Shown here: one piece after another, positions 18,471-28,325 of the stretch
Numbering within the stretch: the stretch's first letter is position 1
Layout of the letters: each line of letters begins with the position of its first letter
The notes under the pieces: model-generated
The model's input: only the letters and a program-made list of their open reading frames with translations
Database searches by the model: none
Told to the model about the DNA's origin: nothing
Position numbers and translations under genes: made by a program
NCBI RefSeq assembly: GCF_900198625.1
Contig: NZ_FZPK01000010.1
Location: 1 to 64,000 of the forward strand
DNA: 64,000 nucleotides
Direction: 5' to 3'
Source: Helicobacter rappini
Lineage (GTDB): Bacteria; Campylobacterota; Campylobacteria; Campylobacterales; Helicobacteraceae

Positions 18471-19501
18471 AAAAAAACATTATAGTAAATACGGGATCAC
18501 AAAAATATCCGGTTACAATAGGCAAAATATCATCATTAAAATTTGAAGATAAAAATATACTTCTTATCACTTCAAAAAATTTAGAGCATCTGTATTTAGA
18601 ATATGTGTTATCCATCATAAAAGCTAAAAGTGTGAGCGTTTGTATTATTGATGATGGTGAGGCACATAAGAATATGCAAACAATAGATAAGATTCTAGAA
18701 TCTGCTTTTTCGCATAAACTGCATAGAAATGCTTTAATGATGGCACTTGGTGGCGGTGTGATTACAGATATGGTGGGCTTTGCTAGTGGGATATTTCAAA
18801 GAGGGATTGATTTTATTAGCATTCCTACTACTTTGCTTGCTATGGTTGATGCAAGTGTGGGTGGTAAATGTGGGGTAAATAATAAATATGGTAAAAACTT
18901 AATCGGCTTATTTCATCAGCCAAAACAAGTATTTGTTGATACTATATTCTTACGCACACTGCCAGAGAGAGAGTTTTTAGCGGGTGTAGCAGAGATTATA
19001 AAGATTTTTGCGTGTTTTGAGTATGCTTTATTGCAAGATTTTAATATGCGTGATATTGAGTTTTATATCCAAAGAAGCATAGAGTTAAAAGCGAGTGTTG
19101 TAACACAAGATGAAAAAGAGAAGCATGGATTAAGGGCGTTGCTAAATTATGGGCACACTTTTGGTCATGCCATAGAATTAGAGAGTGAATATAGTGAGTT
19201 TTTGCATGGCGAGGCAGTTAGCATGGGGATTGTCATGGCAAATAGGCTTTCAGTTAAGCTTGGTATATTATCAAGTGAGATTAGCGATTTTATCCATGAT
19301 TTACTTAAAAGAGTGGGACTACCCACGCAGTATAAAATAAAAGATATAGATACTTTTTATAATGCGTTTTTCTATGATAAAAAAAGTCTTGATTCTAAAC
19401 TTCATTTTGTTTTACTTGAATCAAAAGAGATTATCAAAGCAGATATTCATAATGATATAGACAAACAGATTCTCTATGAGGTATTGCATGAGTTTGCATA
19501 G
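18467..19501 (+). CDS. aroB: 3-dehydroquinate synthase
   Basis: AroB makes 3-dehydroquinate from DAHP, the second step of the shikimate pathway, using NAD and a metal ion. The NAD-binding DDGEAHKN, the Gly-rich ALGGGVITDMVGFASG and PTTLLAMVDASVGGK, and the metal-ligand segments GLRALLNYGHTFGHA and LHGEAVSMG are all present. The length of 344 residues is normal. It overlaps the mscS-like gene by a few codons, the same order as in H. pylori (HP0283-HP0284). Confidence 0.95.
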   Translation: MKKNIIVNTGSQKYPVTIGKISSLKFEDKNILLITSKNLEHLYLEYVLSIIKAKSVSVCIIDDGEAHKNMQTIDKILESAFSHKLHRNALMMALGGGVITDMVGFASGIFQRGIDFISIPTTLLAMVDASVGGKCGVNNKYGKNLIGLFHQPKQVFVDTIFLRTLPEREFLAGVAEIIKIFACFEYALLQDFNMRDIEFYIQRSIELKASVVTQDEKEKHGLRALLNYGHTFGHAIELESEYSEFLHGEAVSMGIVMANRLSVKLGILSSEISDFIHDLLKRVGLPTQYKIKDIDTFYNAFFYDKKSLDSKLHFVLLESKEIIKADIHNDIDKQILYEVLHEFA

Positions 19502-21137
19502 CGTAAAGATTGTGTATTTTATATTTTTTATCTTGTGTGGTCTAAACGCTTTTGCGACGCAGGCAGATTCCATACCAACACAAGATTCTATTGAATCTAA
19601 AAATTTTGTAGCGACAAAAAATACCACATTGCAATCTTATATAGAGCAGTTAAAACAGCTTGATATGGCATTGCATAAAACAGAGAGTATATGGCTGAAA
19701 AGATATGAAAATTTTAAAAGCTATCACGACATTTCAAATGAAATAACAGATCTTGAGAAAGAAGCCCTATTAGCCCCACTTGAAGCACAAAAGACACATA
19801 GACTAGTTACACTAAAAAAGCAGCAAAATCTCTTAGAGCAATATCGCACAAAGCCCTTTGGAGAATTGCTTGATAAACCCACGCTTGAAGCCGCACCAAC
19901 ACTTACAAATCCATTTGAAATCTTTAGTGCATTCTCCTACATTAAACACATATCAAGCATAAAGGCAAATATGCAACACAATCAGCAAGATTTAGATAAA
20001 CTACTCACTATAATAGACAAAAAAAGCACAATCCTAAATGAAATCACACAAAACACAAAAATAAGCAATACAGAAAAAAAGCCCTATAAAGACGCATTAG
20101 CAATCACACAAGAGCAGAATCTCGAGTTGCAGAGTGCAAGAAATATCCTTGAAACAACAATAGATGTATTCAACAAAGACGCCGATGAGATCGAAGCAAA
20201 CCTAGAATATCAAATCAAAAATCAGATTCTAAAACTCATCTACATTGGCATTGGAATCTTACTTAGTATAGTCATCGCTTTTTTTCTAAAACTCATCGCA
20301 AAACGCTATATAGAACATCACGAAAGGGCATATACTACAAGCAAGGTTATCAATGTCTTTAACATTACGATTATTTTTCTTATTTTATTATTTGCATATA
20401 TCGATAATGCGACCTATGCGGTGGCAATGGTAGGTTTTGCTTCTGCTGGTGTGGCTATCGCTATGAAAGACATGTTTATGAGCACACTTGGCTGGCTTGT
20501 GATTGTGGTTGGTGGCAGCATACATGTTGGCGATAGAATCAGAGTAAAGAAAGAAAATGAGGTATTCATCGGCGATGTATTGGATATATCCATGCTACGC
20601 ATTACAATCTATGATGATATTACGCAGACTTCATATAGGGAAAATCATCGTGCAGGACGACTTATCTTTATCCCAAACAACTACATTTTTACAAACCTAA
20701 TCTCAAATTACACTTATGGGGATTTGAAAAATATATGGGATAGTGTGTCTGTGTGTATCACTTTTGATTCTAATATCACAAAGGCAAAAAAAATAGCCCT
20801 TGAAGTCGCAAGCACACATGCAAAGCTTTATACAGAACAAACAAGAAGTCAAATGCAAAGAATGCGAGATAGATTCGCCCTAGCTCACTCTGCCCTAAAT
20901 GTCGATCCACGCGTATTTAACTTTGTCAAAGAAAATGGCATGGATATTTCTGTATGGTTTCAAAACTATGCTTATGGCACACTGAAACTAAAAAGTGTAA
21001 TAGCCCAAGAAATAGTAGAAAAATTTTTAAATGAAGATGATATTCATATCGCCTATCCTATTACACGCATTGTGTATGAGAAGGCAAATGGCTTGGGAGA
21101 AGCACAGGATACTTTGCCTAGGTTTAACTTGAGCTAA
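19488..21137 (+). CDS. MscS-family mechanosensitive channel
   Basis: An inner-membrane channel protein with a signal peptide, a periplasmic coiled region (about 20-240), membrane helices at about 250-275, 290-310 and 315-345, and the pore-lining helix GFASAGVAIAMKDMFMSTLGW followed by the MscS beta domain (VGDRIRVKKENEVFIGDVLDI). The long N-terminal extension puts it with MscK/YbdG-like rather than small MscS proteins. I prefer the ATG at 19488, which has GAGG six bases ahead, to the ATG at 19476. It overlaps the aroB 3' end and is probably cotranscribed. Confidence 0.88.
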   Translation: MSLHSVKIVYFIFFILCGLNAFATQADSIPTQDSIESKNFVATKNTTLQSYIEQLKQLDMALHKTESIWLKRYENFKSYHDISNEITDLEKEALLAPLEAQKTHRLVTLKKQQNLLEQYRTKPFGELLDKPTLEAAPTLTNPFEIFSAFSYIKHISSIKANMQHNQQDLDKLLTIIDKKSTILNEITQNTKISNTEKKPYKDALAITQEQNLELQSARNILETTIDVFNKDADEIEANLEYQIKNQILKLIYIGIGILLSIVIAFFLKLIAKRYIEHHERAYTTSKVINVFNITIIFLILLFAYIDNATYAVAMVGFASAGVAIAMKDMFMSTLGWLVIVVGGSIHVGDRIRVKKENEVFIGDVLDISMLRITIYDDITQTSYRENHRAGRLIFIPNNYIFTNLISNYTYGDLKNIWDSVSVCITFDSNITKAKKIALEVASTHAKLYTEQTRSQMQRMRDRFALAHSALNVDPRVFNFVKENGMDISVWFQNYAYGTLKLKSVIAQEIVEKFLNEDDIHIAYPITRIVYEKANGLGEAQDTLPRFNLS

Positions 21138-21261
21138 AAAATGTTTTGAGTTGAATTTAGCCTAAAGCAGATTCTAAATAGATTTATAAATATAACCTTG
21201 TTTCGCAGATTTCTAACCTACGCAATCGCATTCTTATGTAAGTCTAGTAAAAAGTCAATGT

Positions 21262-23376
21262 TTAGACTGACATAATATCTTCTGCCTTCTTGAATGACAC
21301 TATACATGTTAAAAAGTAGGGTAACCCCTTTTTTGTCGAAGCGTTTGGATGAAAATCAGCATGTCTAAAATCTATAAAATTTATATCAAAAAGATTATAG
21401 ATAGCAAAGCCAACTTTTAGATTCTTATTGAATCTATAAAGTCCTCCCAAGTGCATGAGAAAAAAAGGGTTTATAGTGGTTGCCCAATATGGAATAACGC
21501 ACAGGGTTTTTGCTAGGATCTAACCCGCGAAATCTCCCTGCTTGTGCCTCTGTTCTCATATATACATGCAGGTTTTTATAATCCCAACTTAGTTTTGAAT
21601 GAAAAAGATGTGCTAGCATGTTTTCCAAAGGATATCCTTGCATACTACCACTTAATTGATTGCTATGAGTAAAGGTATAGTTCATGTCAAAAGCAATGTT
21701 GTAAATAGGCTTCATACTTAAAAATAACTCTAAACCCTGAATACTACTTTTATCAACATTTTCTCGTCTAGCACATGCATTACTATACGCATGAGTGCAT
21801 ATCTGGCTATCTTTTGTATAGCTTACATTTGTAATCTTATCCCAAAAGAATGTGTAAAAATATGTGGCTACCATTTCCACATAATCATTGTCGCTCAATA
21901 GAGTTAGCTCTTGACTAAGGCTTGTTTCTGGTTTTAGGTTTGGATTGCCAATTGTTACCCTGCTGCCTTGATTGCCAAGCCTTATTGCTCCATCTACTAG
22001 TTCATTAAGATAGGGTGCTTTATAGCCTGATGCTATCCCCCATTTTATCGTAAGCCAATCTTGCAGTGGCTCATATACTATATAGGCTTTTGGCGTAGTA
22101 TGAAAGGAAAAGCGAGAGTTGTAGTCTTCACGCAAGGCGAAAGTAAGCTTTAGATTATCCCTTGCCTCCCATTCATTTTCGGCAAACAAAGATATGGTAT
22201 GTTGTGAAAATGTGCTAGGATTGCCGATTAAATCCTGCATATATGCATACCAACACTCAATGTGTTGTTAAATGCTAAATCCATAAATGCCCTAGATTCT
22301 AATATCACATCTCTACCCTGAATATCCCTTGATGGTGTTGTGAGTGAATTCAGTTTGCTAAAATTATATATGTTTGCATTGTATGCTTAATTGAGATGTA
22401 TGGAGTTTTGCATACTCCAATTATGGTATTTTCCCTCATGTGCTAATATTGAATTATTACGCATGATGATATAATTGCTTGCTACACTTGTATGTGGTCC
22501 CCACTGCTCTTTGCTGTTATCATATAATTGTTTTGCGAATTGTGTATCAAAGTAAATGTGATTTTGTGAATCTAGATTGCATAAAATCCGTCCACCAATA
22601 TCAAAGATTAACCCCTCTGTTGTGTTTCCTATCCCGCCATCTGGTGTGCTTGTAACAATTTGTCCTAATGTGTAATTATTAAGATTGTTGCTATTGTCGC
22701 CTGTTGTTGTTTGTATTGGACCTGATAACATTATGCTTGATGGACTATGATAATAAAAGCGACTACGCAATTGTATCCCCAATACATCTTTAATAATGGG
22801 AATGACACCAAACATATTGGCAACATAATGCCCTCCAAAATACCTATGCTCATTTTGTATTGTCTCAATATTTAAATTCAGTCCATATTTGTTGATATGC
22901 CTTTTTGTGATAATATTTATAACTCCACCCATTGCATCACTGCCATACAAGGTGCTTAATGGTCCCCTTATAATCTCGATTCTTTCAATCGCATTTAATG
23001 GCGGCAAAAAACCATTATTGAAAGTGTTTATTGCTCCGCTTACATTTTGCCTTTTGCCATCTATAAGCACTAATGTATAATCGCTAGGCATACCTCGCAC
23101 AGATATTTCTGCATTACCACTTCTACCCATACCCCCTCCAATATCAATACCGGGTATGCCTGATAACACTTCTGCCAAATCTTTGTGCGGTTTAGATTCT
23201 ATCTCTTCTTGTGTGATTATGGTAATTGAAGCTGGTGCATCTTTTTGTAAATGCTCTTTGCCTGTGGCAGTTGTAACGACAGATTGCAGTGTATGTGTTT
23301 TTATATCGCCTTTGATTTCTTCTTTAGTCGTATTGCTATCCATTAATGGATAAGCTAGAGCATAACTCAAATGCAA
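21262..23376 (-). pseudogene. TonB-dependent outer membrane receptor, disrupted in several places
   Basis: A siderophore or colicin-I-type receptor in pieces. The plug domain (VVTTATGKEH, SGIPGIDIGGG, RGMPSDYTLVLIDGKRQN, GPLSTLYGSDAMGGVINI) reads from about 23376. An in-frame TAA falls at 22387-22389. The barrel resumes after a frame change near 22245 and again near 21460, ending with barrel-like LYRFNKNLKVGFAIYNLFD. The signal peptide is also unclear: no good start lies in frame with the plug, and a TAG precedes it. At least three lesions make sequencing error unlikely as the whole explanation. An intact receptor of another type lies at 35866-38583. Confidence 0.85.
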
Positions 23377-23469
23377 TGCAAGACAAAACTATAACAAATC
23401 TTTGCATATAAACAAGCTTGGGACAATGCTTGAAAATTTTAATTATTCTGCAAATCTCGCATTTCCCCC

Positions 23470-23500
23470 TTGACAGACACCAAGTGTCAGGTTTTATACT
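23470..23500 (+). promoter_or_regulatory. MerR-type promoter and operator ahead of the cupin gene
   Basis: TTGACA (23470-23475) and TATACT (23495-23500) are separated by 19 bases, the long spacer typical of MerR-family promoters, and the spacer holds the perfect dyad GACAC-CAA-GTGTC (23476-23488). The regulator gene itself is not in this window. Confidence 0.65.
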
Positions 23501-23565
23501 TTTGTTTTATAATCTAATATTTGCTTAAAAACTTAGATTCTATCAAATACTCAAAGGAGACAAAT

Positions 23566-24063
23566 ATGCAAGTAAATAGGTTTATCTTATCAGGTATATT
23601 AGCAAGTATAGTATCAATATGTTTCGCACAAGGAGAAAAATCTATGCAAGAGATTACAAAAGATGCAGCAGAGATGAAAGGAGATTCTAGAATCTTTAGC
23701 GGTGAAGTTGGAGTTACAATGCTTTTTGAGAAAAATGCGTGGCGAGATTTTAGCGGTGCAAAGGTGCATTTTAGCCCAAAGGCTAGGAGTGCTTGGCATA
23801 CTCACCCTGCTGGACAGACACTTATCGTAACGCAAGGTGTGATTTACACAGGCACAAAAGATGGCATTATCCACAAAGCAGAAGTAGGGGAGAGCATTTC
23901 TTGTCCGCCAAATGTAGCGCATTGGCACTGAGCTGGGCTAGAATCTAGCGGCACACATATCGCCCTAACGCAATATGATAAGGATTCTAATGTGATATGG
24001 GGCGATAAGCTAAGCGATACAGAGTATTTACAAGCGATTAAACAAGCAGAGAAAAGGAAGTGA
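23566..24063 (+). pseudogene. Cupin-domain protein with an in-frame TGA
   Basis: A small exported cupin (signal peptide at 1-22) of the kind found in MerR-controlled redox clusters. The metal-binding segment WHTHPAGQTLIVTQG and the PPNVAHWH motif are present. The next codon is TGA (23929-23931), where relatives usually have Gly (HWHGA). After it the same frame continues without interruption for 44 codons with the expected GTHIAL and YLQAIK end. A single G-to-T change from GGA would explain it. I saw no hairpin suggesting selenocysteine. AAAGGAG supports the start at 23566; a longer frame from 23521 lacks a site. Confidence 0.8.
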
Positions 24064-24224
24064 TATGCGGGATAAAAGATAGATTCTAAAGATAGGGAAA
24101 AATAAACACGCTTTAGATTCTATATGCAGAATCTAAAAACACTACGCAGGCAATGCTTACGCAAATATTGTATAATTTTGCTTTGATAATCTTTGCTGAG
24201 AATCTTTTAAATTGAAAGGCTACA

Positions 24225-25274
24225 ATGTTTTCTCTCTCATCTCGCCGCTATACAGGAGCTAAAACAAAGCTTTTAGATTCTATTGATACAAGCATTTTAA
24301 AAAGCTTTGATTATAGAGATAAGAAAAATCTTAGCTTTTTTGATGTGTTTAGTGGCACAGGGGTTGTGAGTGAGTATTTTGCTAAAAAGAAAGAGTTTAA
24401 TAGTATTATCATCAATGATTTTTTACACTCAAATTTCATCATTTATCAAGGCTTTTTTACACAAGATTTGTTTGATTTAGAAAAGCTAGAATCTTTTAAA
24501 AAAGAATTTGCAAAGCTAAAGCCTAAAGATATAAAAGAAAATTATTATTCAAAGCATTTTGGCGATAAGTTTTTCAGTAAAAATGATAGCAAAATAATAG
24601 GCTATGTGCGTGATAGGCTAGATTATCTTTTAGACCAAAAAGCTATCAGTAAAAAAGAGTTTTTTATCCTTTTAAGCTCTTTGCTTTATAGTGTGGATAG
24701 GGTGGCAAACACGGTGGGGCATTATGATGCTTACCGCAAAAATGTTATCTTACAAGATAGATTTAGTTATGAGCTAATAAGCCCTTTAAAGCTTGAAAAA
24801 AGCATTGAGATTTATAAGGAAGATTCTAATGTTTTAGCACAAAATCTAGCAAAGCAGAAAAGGCAAATTGACATAGCCTTTATAGACCCACCTTATAATT
24901 CTAGGCAATATAGCAGATTCTATCATTTGCTTGAAAATCTAGCATTAAACAAAAAGCCAGAGTTATATGGCGTAGCCCTAAAACCAAAGCCTACCAATCT
25001 AAGCAAATATTGCAAGGTGGAGGCTAGAGAGGCTTTTAAAGACTTGATAGAATCTTTAGCAAAGATATGCAAAGTTTTGGTGGTTACTTATAATAATACT
25101 TATGGTGCAAATGCTAGAAGTAACGCAAGGCTAAGTGATAGGGAGATTATGGATATTTTAGAATCTAGAGGCAAAACGCAGATATTTGAATATGACTTTA
25201 AGCCTTTCACTAGTGGAAAAGGCAAGTTGTCAAATCACAAAGAGAGAATTTTTATATGTCTTGCGCAAAGCTAA
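24225..25274 (+). CDS. DNA adenine-N6 methyltransferase, D12 class
   Basis: A type II modification methylase of the D12 family. It begins with the motif X region RRYTGAKTKLL, then motif I DVFSGTGVVSEYF and the catalytic motif IV DPPYNSRQYSRFYH, in the D12 order. At 349 residues it appears full length. It overlaps a second D12 gene by 19 bases. Pairs of such methylases belong to systems that recognise asymmetric sites, one enzyme per strand. No nuclease gene is adjacent. The gene lies in a decayed stretch and is probably acquired. Confidence 0.85.
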   Translation: MFSLSSRRYTGAKTKLLDSIDTSILKSFDYRDKKNLSFFDVFSGTGVVSEYFAKKKEFNSIIINDFLHSNFIIYQGFFTQDLFDLEKLESFKKEFAKLKPKDIKENYYSKHFGDKFFSKNDSKIIGYVRDRLDYLLDQKAISKKEFFILLSSLLYSVDRVANTVGHYDAYRKNVILQDRFSYELISPLKLEKSIEIYKEDSNVLAQNLAKQKRQIDIAFIDPPYNSRQYSRFYHLLENLALNKKPELYGVALKPKPTNLSKYCKVEAREAFKDLIESLAKICKVLVVTYNNTYGANARSNARLSDREIMDILESRGKTQIFEYDFKPFTSGKGKLSNHKERIFICLAQS

Positions 25275-25840
25275 AAGGGCAGTTTATCGCTAGTCCGCTT
25301 AACTATGTCGGCGGTAAATATAGGCTTTTGACACAACTATTCCCGCTTTTTCCTAAAGATATAAACATTGCTTTAGATTTATTTTGCGGTGGGGCAAATG
25401 TGGGCATAAATATGAGTGCTAGAGAAATTATCCTTAATGATTCTTTGAGTGAATTAACAAAACTTTATCAAAATTTACAGCAAAAAAATCCGCAAATAAT
25501 TTTTAATACAATTTACAATATTATTGATGAATTTAAACTCTCAAATACTGCAAAATATGGCTATGGATTCTATCAATGCAATAGTGCTAAAGGTTTATCA
25601 AGCTATAATAAAGAGCATTTTTTAGCCCTAAGAAACCGCTATAACAAAACAAAAAATCCTTTTTATTTATTTGTCTTAATCATTTTTGCCTTTAATAATC
25701 AAATTAGATTTAATGCTAAGAGAGAATTTAATCTACCTTGTGGAAAAAGGGATTTTAATCAAAATATGCAAGAAAAGCTAAGGCGTTTTATCGCTAAGTT
25801 ACAAGATGAAAATATTAAAATTTTTAATAAAGATTTGTAA
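25256..25840 (+). pseudogene. Second D12 adenine methyltransferase, truncated before DPPY
   Basis: The product starts with motif X (PLNYVGGKYRLL) and motif I (LDLFCGGANVGINM) of Dam-like enzymes and continues through NNQIRFNAKREFNLPCG, but stops at residue 194 just where the segment leading to DPPY should follow. The catalytic motif and the C-terminal part are missing, and I do not find them in the next 400 bases. It should be inactive on its own. Confidence 0.8.
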
Positions 25841-26243
25841 GTCTGGCAATGAAATTTTAAGCTATTCTTAAGTTTTCAATAAAGCTTTATTTAAGCTAGA
25901 TTTTAAAGACTGCTGATACACTATAATCATAAGCAACACAACACACAAGTGGAATTTTTGCCCTTATAAAAACTCATGCTTACCCACTTATGCTAACTCA
26001 TCATTATATAAGCTACAATATTGCACACAAGCATATAATTTTTAAAAATTTTTTCTAGCTAACTCTTATAAATTTACGAAACTAGAGAAAATATCGGTTT
26101 TTTGAGAATTTGGAGGCAAATAAATTACAATTAAAATGAGCGGACATTTTGCCAAGCCCACCTTTTTTATTTCAACTTAGAGTAAATAAAGTGACTTGAC
26201 AATGAAAAAATGTCGGTTAGAATTTTGGGGTGGGATTTAGAAA
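25841..26243. other. Gap after the truncated methylase
   Basis: AT-rich DNA without a supported gene. It may be the deletion scar where the rest of the methylase and a nuclease once stood. ACTTGACAA occurs at about 26192 and again at about 26251. No clear terminator was found. Confidence 0.4.
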
Positions 26244-26705
26244 CTAAAACGACTTGACAACAACAAGATATACAATAATCACCATAAACAAAGTTGGAAT
26301 CTCATTAAAAATACGGAAAAATCTACCGCTTTTACAACAAGAAACTAAAAGCTTCTTACGATAGAATCCACATAGAAAATGATATACTAAAAGCAATAAA
26401 ACAAGTGTGAACTTCGCATGTATCCAGCCACCACTCTGCATAATGCCGGGCAGGGCTAGTGTAATCAAAGAGCCACTCACTAAAACAGCGATCATAGCTG
26501 GATAACCGATAGCATAATACAGCCTTTTCTCTTGCAGCTCGACTACACTTCTAAACCCAGCATTCTCATACTGCTCCGCATGATACACAAACAAACGCGG
26601 CAGATAAAACAGCATAGCCATCCATGTAATAATAGAAACTATGTGAAACACTTTAATATATAAATAATACTCAGCCAGCGTGTATCTAAAAGATTCTAGT
26701 AGCAT
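26244..26705 (-). CDS. hemJ: Protoporphyrinogen IX oxidase HemJ
   Basis: A 153-residue membrane protein with four helices. It carries the HemJ features: the early His and the WMAMLFYLPRLFVYH segment, the YPAMIAVLVSGS helix, WIHAKFTLVLLLLVYHF with its conserved Lys, and the Arg-Phe-Asn-Glu-Pro-like RIFNEIPTLFMVIIVYLVV. HemJ oxidises protoporphyrinogen in heme synthesis in bacteria without HemG or HemY. AAAGGAATG precedes the start. No other heme genes are beside it. Confidence 0.9.
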   Translation of the reverse strand: MLLESFRYTLAEYYLYIKVFHIVSIITWMAMLFYLPRLFVYHAEQYENAGFRSVVELQEKRLYYAIGYPAMIAVLVSGSLITLALPGIMQSGGWIHAKFTLVLLLLVYHFLCGFYRKKLLVSCCKSGRFFRIFNEIPTLFMVIIVYLVVVKSF

Positions 26706-27000
26706 AACATTCCTTTATAAAACTTAGATTGCAAGATAAATATGTAAAATCTATGTGTGTTAAAATCTTTCTCTAAGTTTCTAAACTTAGATTCTAGTGA
26801 TTTAAAAATCTAGTTATCCCAAGATTCTGTATTATTTAAAATTCCATTCCACATAACCATAGATTTTTACATGTTATTACAAAGCAAAGTGAAGCTTTTA
26901 TCGTATAAAGGCAAATATATAATAAATTACACAGCCAAACACTTAGAATCTTTAATGGCATATAAACAAGATTTTATGCAACTTAGGGCATACTACAAAG
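26706..27000. other. Intergenic gap without recognisable gene
   Basis: AT-rich sequence with several AGATTCT/AGAATCT words; no ORF with a ribosome-binding site was seen. Confidence 0.4.
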
Positions 27001-28175
27001 CTAATCAAGCATGATGATTTCTATCTTATTATTCATTGTATTCAAAGATTCTTTAATCTCATTATTATACGCACCAGCATTTAAGATTACAAGAGCATTG
27101 TCTGTATTTGCTAGAATCTGCGGGGAATATACACGAAGTTTTGTGCCATAGAGTCGTTTGTTTTGCTTGTTTGGATTATTATCTAAAATTGCTTCTATTT
27201 TAAGTGAATGTAATCCATGATAAAGAAGATATTGCGAGAAAAGATGTGCCCCAAAGAGATACACTTTCTTATTGGTTGATTCTAATCTTGCATTAAGCTT
27301 TGCAATCTGTGCGTGATAAAAATCATACATATTTAGAAATAGAGATTTGTTTTGCTGATACTCATTTGGCAATATGGGTTTATCTGTCAGTGTTTTGTCA
27401 TATTGTGTCCAGTAAAAAATGCTATGGTCGCCAAAATAATGTTTTTTGTGAATCTTAAATTTATGTGTTGTAAGTAGAAAGTCAATCACTGCTTCAGTGA
27501 GTAAAATCGTATGTTCAAAGTTTAGGGTATTTGTCCATTTATTTTCTAGCCATTTTTGCATGTTTGGGACAGAGAAGAGCATCTTGCCCCCCCCCCCCCC
27601 ATAGTAGTGTCAATGCAAGTGGCATCAATGCTAGTAGCAGCAATGTCTGCTAGAAAACTATGTGGGTCATACATATGCTCAAAAGTGTGTGAATGAATGA
27701 TTGTATCATAATCGCCTTGTTCTAGAATCTCTTTTGTGAAAAAAGATTCTATATACACAATGCGATTATCTTTGGTTGTCGGGTTTGGCTCTATGATACT
27801 CCATTCTAGCTTTTCTTCATATTGCAAACAATGCAGGGCTAGTTTAGAATGCCCACCGCCTATTTCTAAGACTTTTTTGGGTTGTGCCTGCATGATGAAT
27901 TCGGCGAATTCTTTATGATGAGAATCCCAAAGACCCCCAACAGACCCAGCGTCATGTCCGTATTGATAGAGCATATCAAGCGGGATTAACCTTTTTAGCT
28001 GAATGACACCAGATTTTGATATTGCAAAAGTTTGTGTAGCAATAATATCAGATTCCAAATCATCATGCGGTAAGCAACCACAAAATATAGGATAAGATTC
28101 ACTATTTAGAATCTCCAAATCACAATCTTTTGTTATCACGCATTCTTCTCTGTCTATGTAAGGTATTGTATCCAT
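27001..28175 (-). CDS. C-methyltransferase-like SAM enzyme, poly-G phase-variable, out of frame
   Basis: Two frames join into one protein of about 391 residues. The first, from ATG 28175 behind AGGAGAT, holds the SAM-binding VLEIGGGHSKLALHC and IIHSHTFEHMYDPHSFL. It runs into 14 G (27587-27600) and then ends in an aberrant tail. The second frame (to 27001) carries the C-terminal domain with KVYLFGAHLFSQYLL and NAGAYNNEI, as in sugar C-methyltransferases. With 12 or 15 G the halves are in frame. Enzymes of this type often act on deoxysugars for surface glycans. The neighbours give no pathway. A longer start at 28226 lacks a ribosome-binding site. Confidence 0.8.
27587..27600 (-). repeat. Poly-G tract (14 G) in the methyltransferase gene
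   Basis: Fourteen consecutive C on the plus strand lie between the two halves of the methyltransferase. As in the transferase at 3467-3480, the tract follows ACTATG and is one base short of in-frame, so the gene is read here as OFF. Confidence 0.87.
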
Positions 28176-28325
28176 AATATCTCCTATGATAAAATTAAAA
28201 TGTGTTATTATATCAAAATACAACAAGTAGATTCTTTAGCATTAGAAAACACGCTCAAAGCTTACAAAAACTAAAAACTTTTGATAAAATTGCATTGAAC
28301 TTTAGCACAGACACAAGGCATGGTT

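Noticed and set aside
23929-23931. Selenocysteine at the cupin TGA
   Set aside because: The position is normally Gly, not Cys, and no SECIS-like hairpin follows.
25841-26243. Restriction nuclease gene after the methylases
   Set aside because: No open frame of useful length on either strand.
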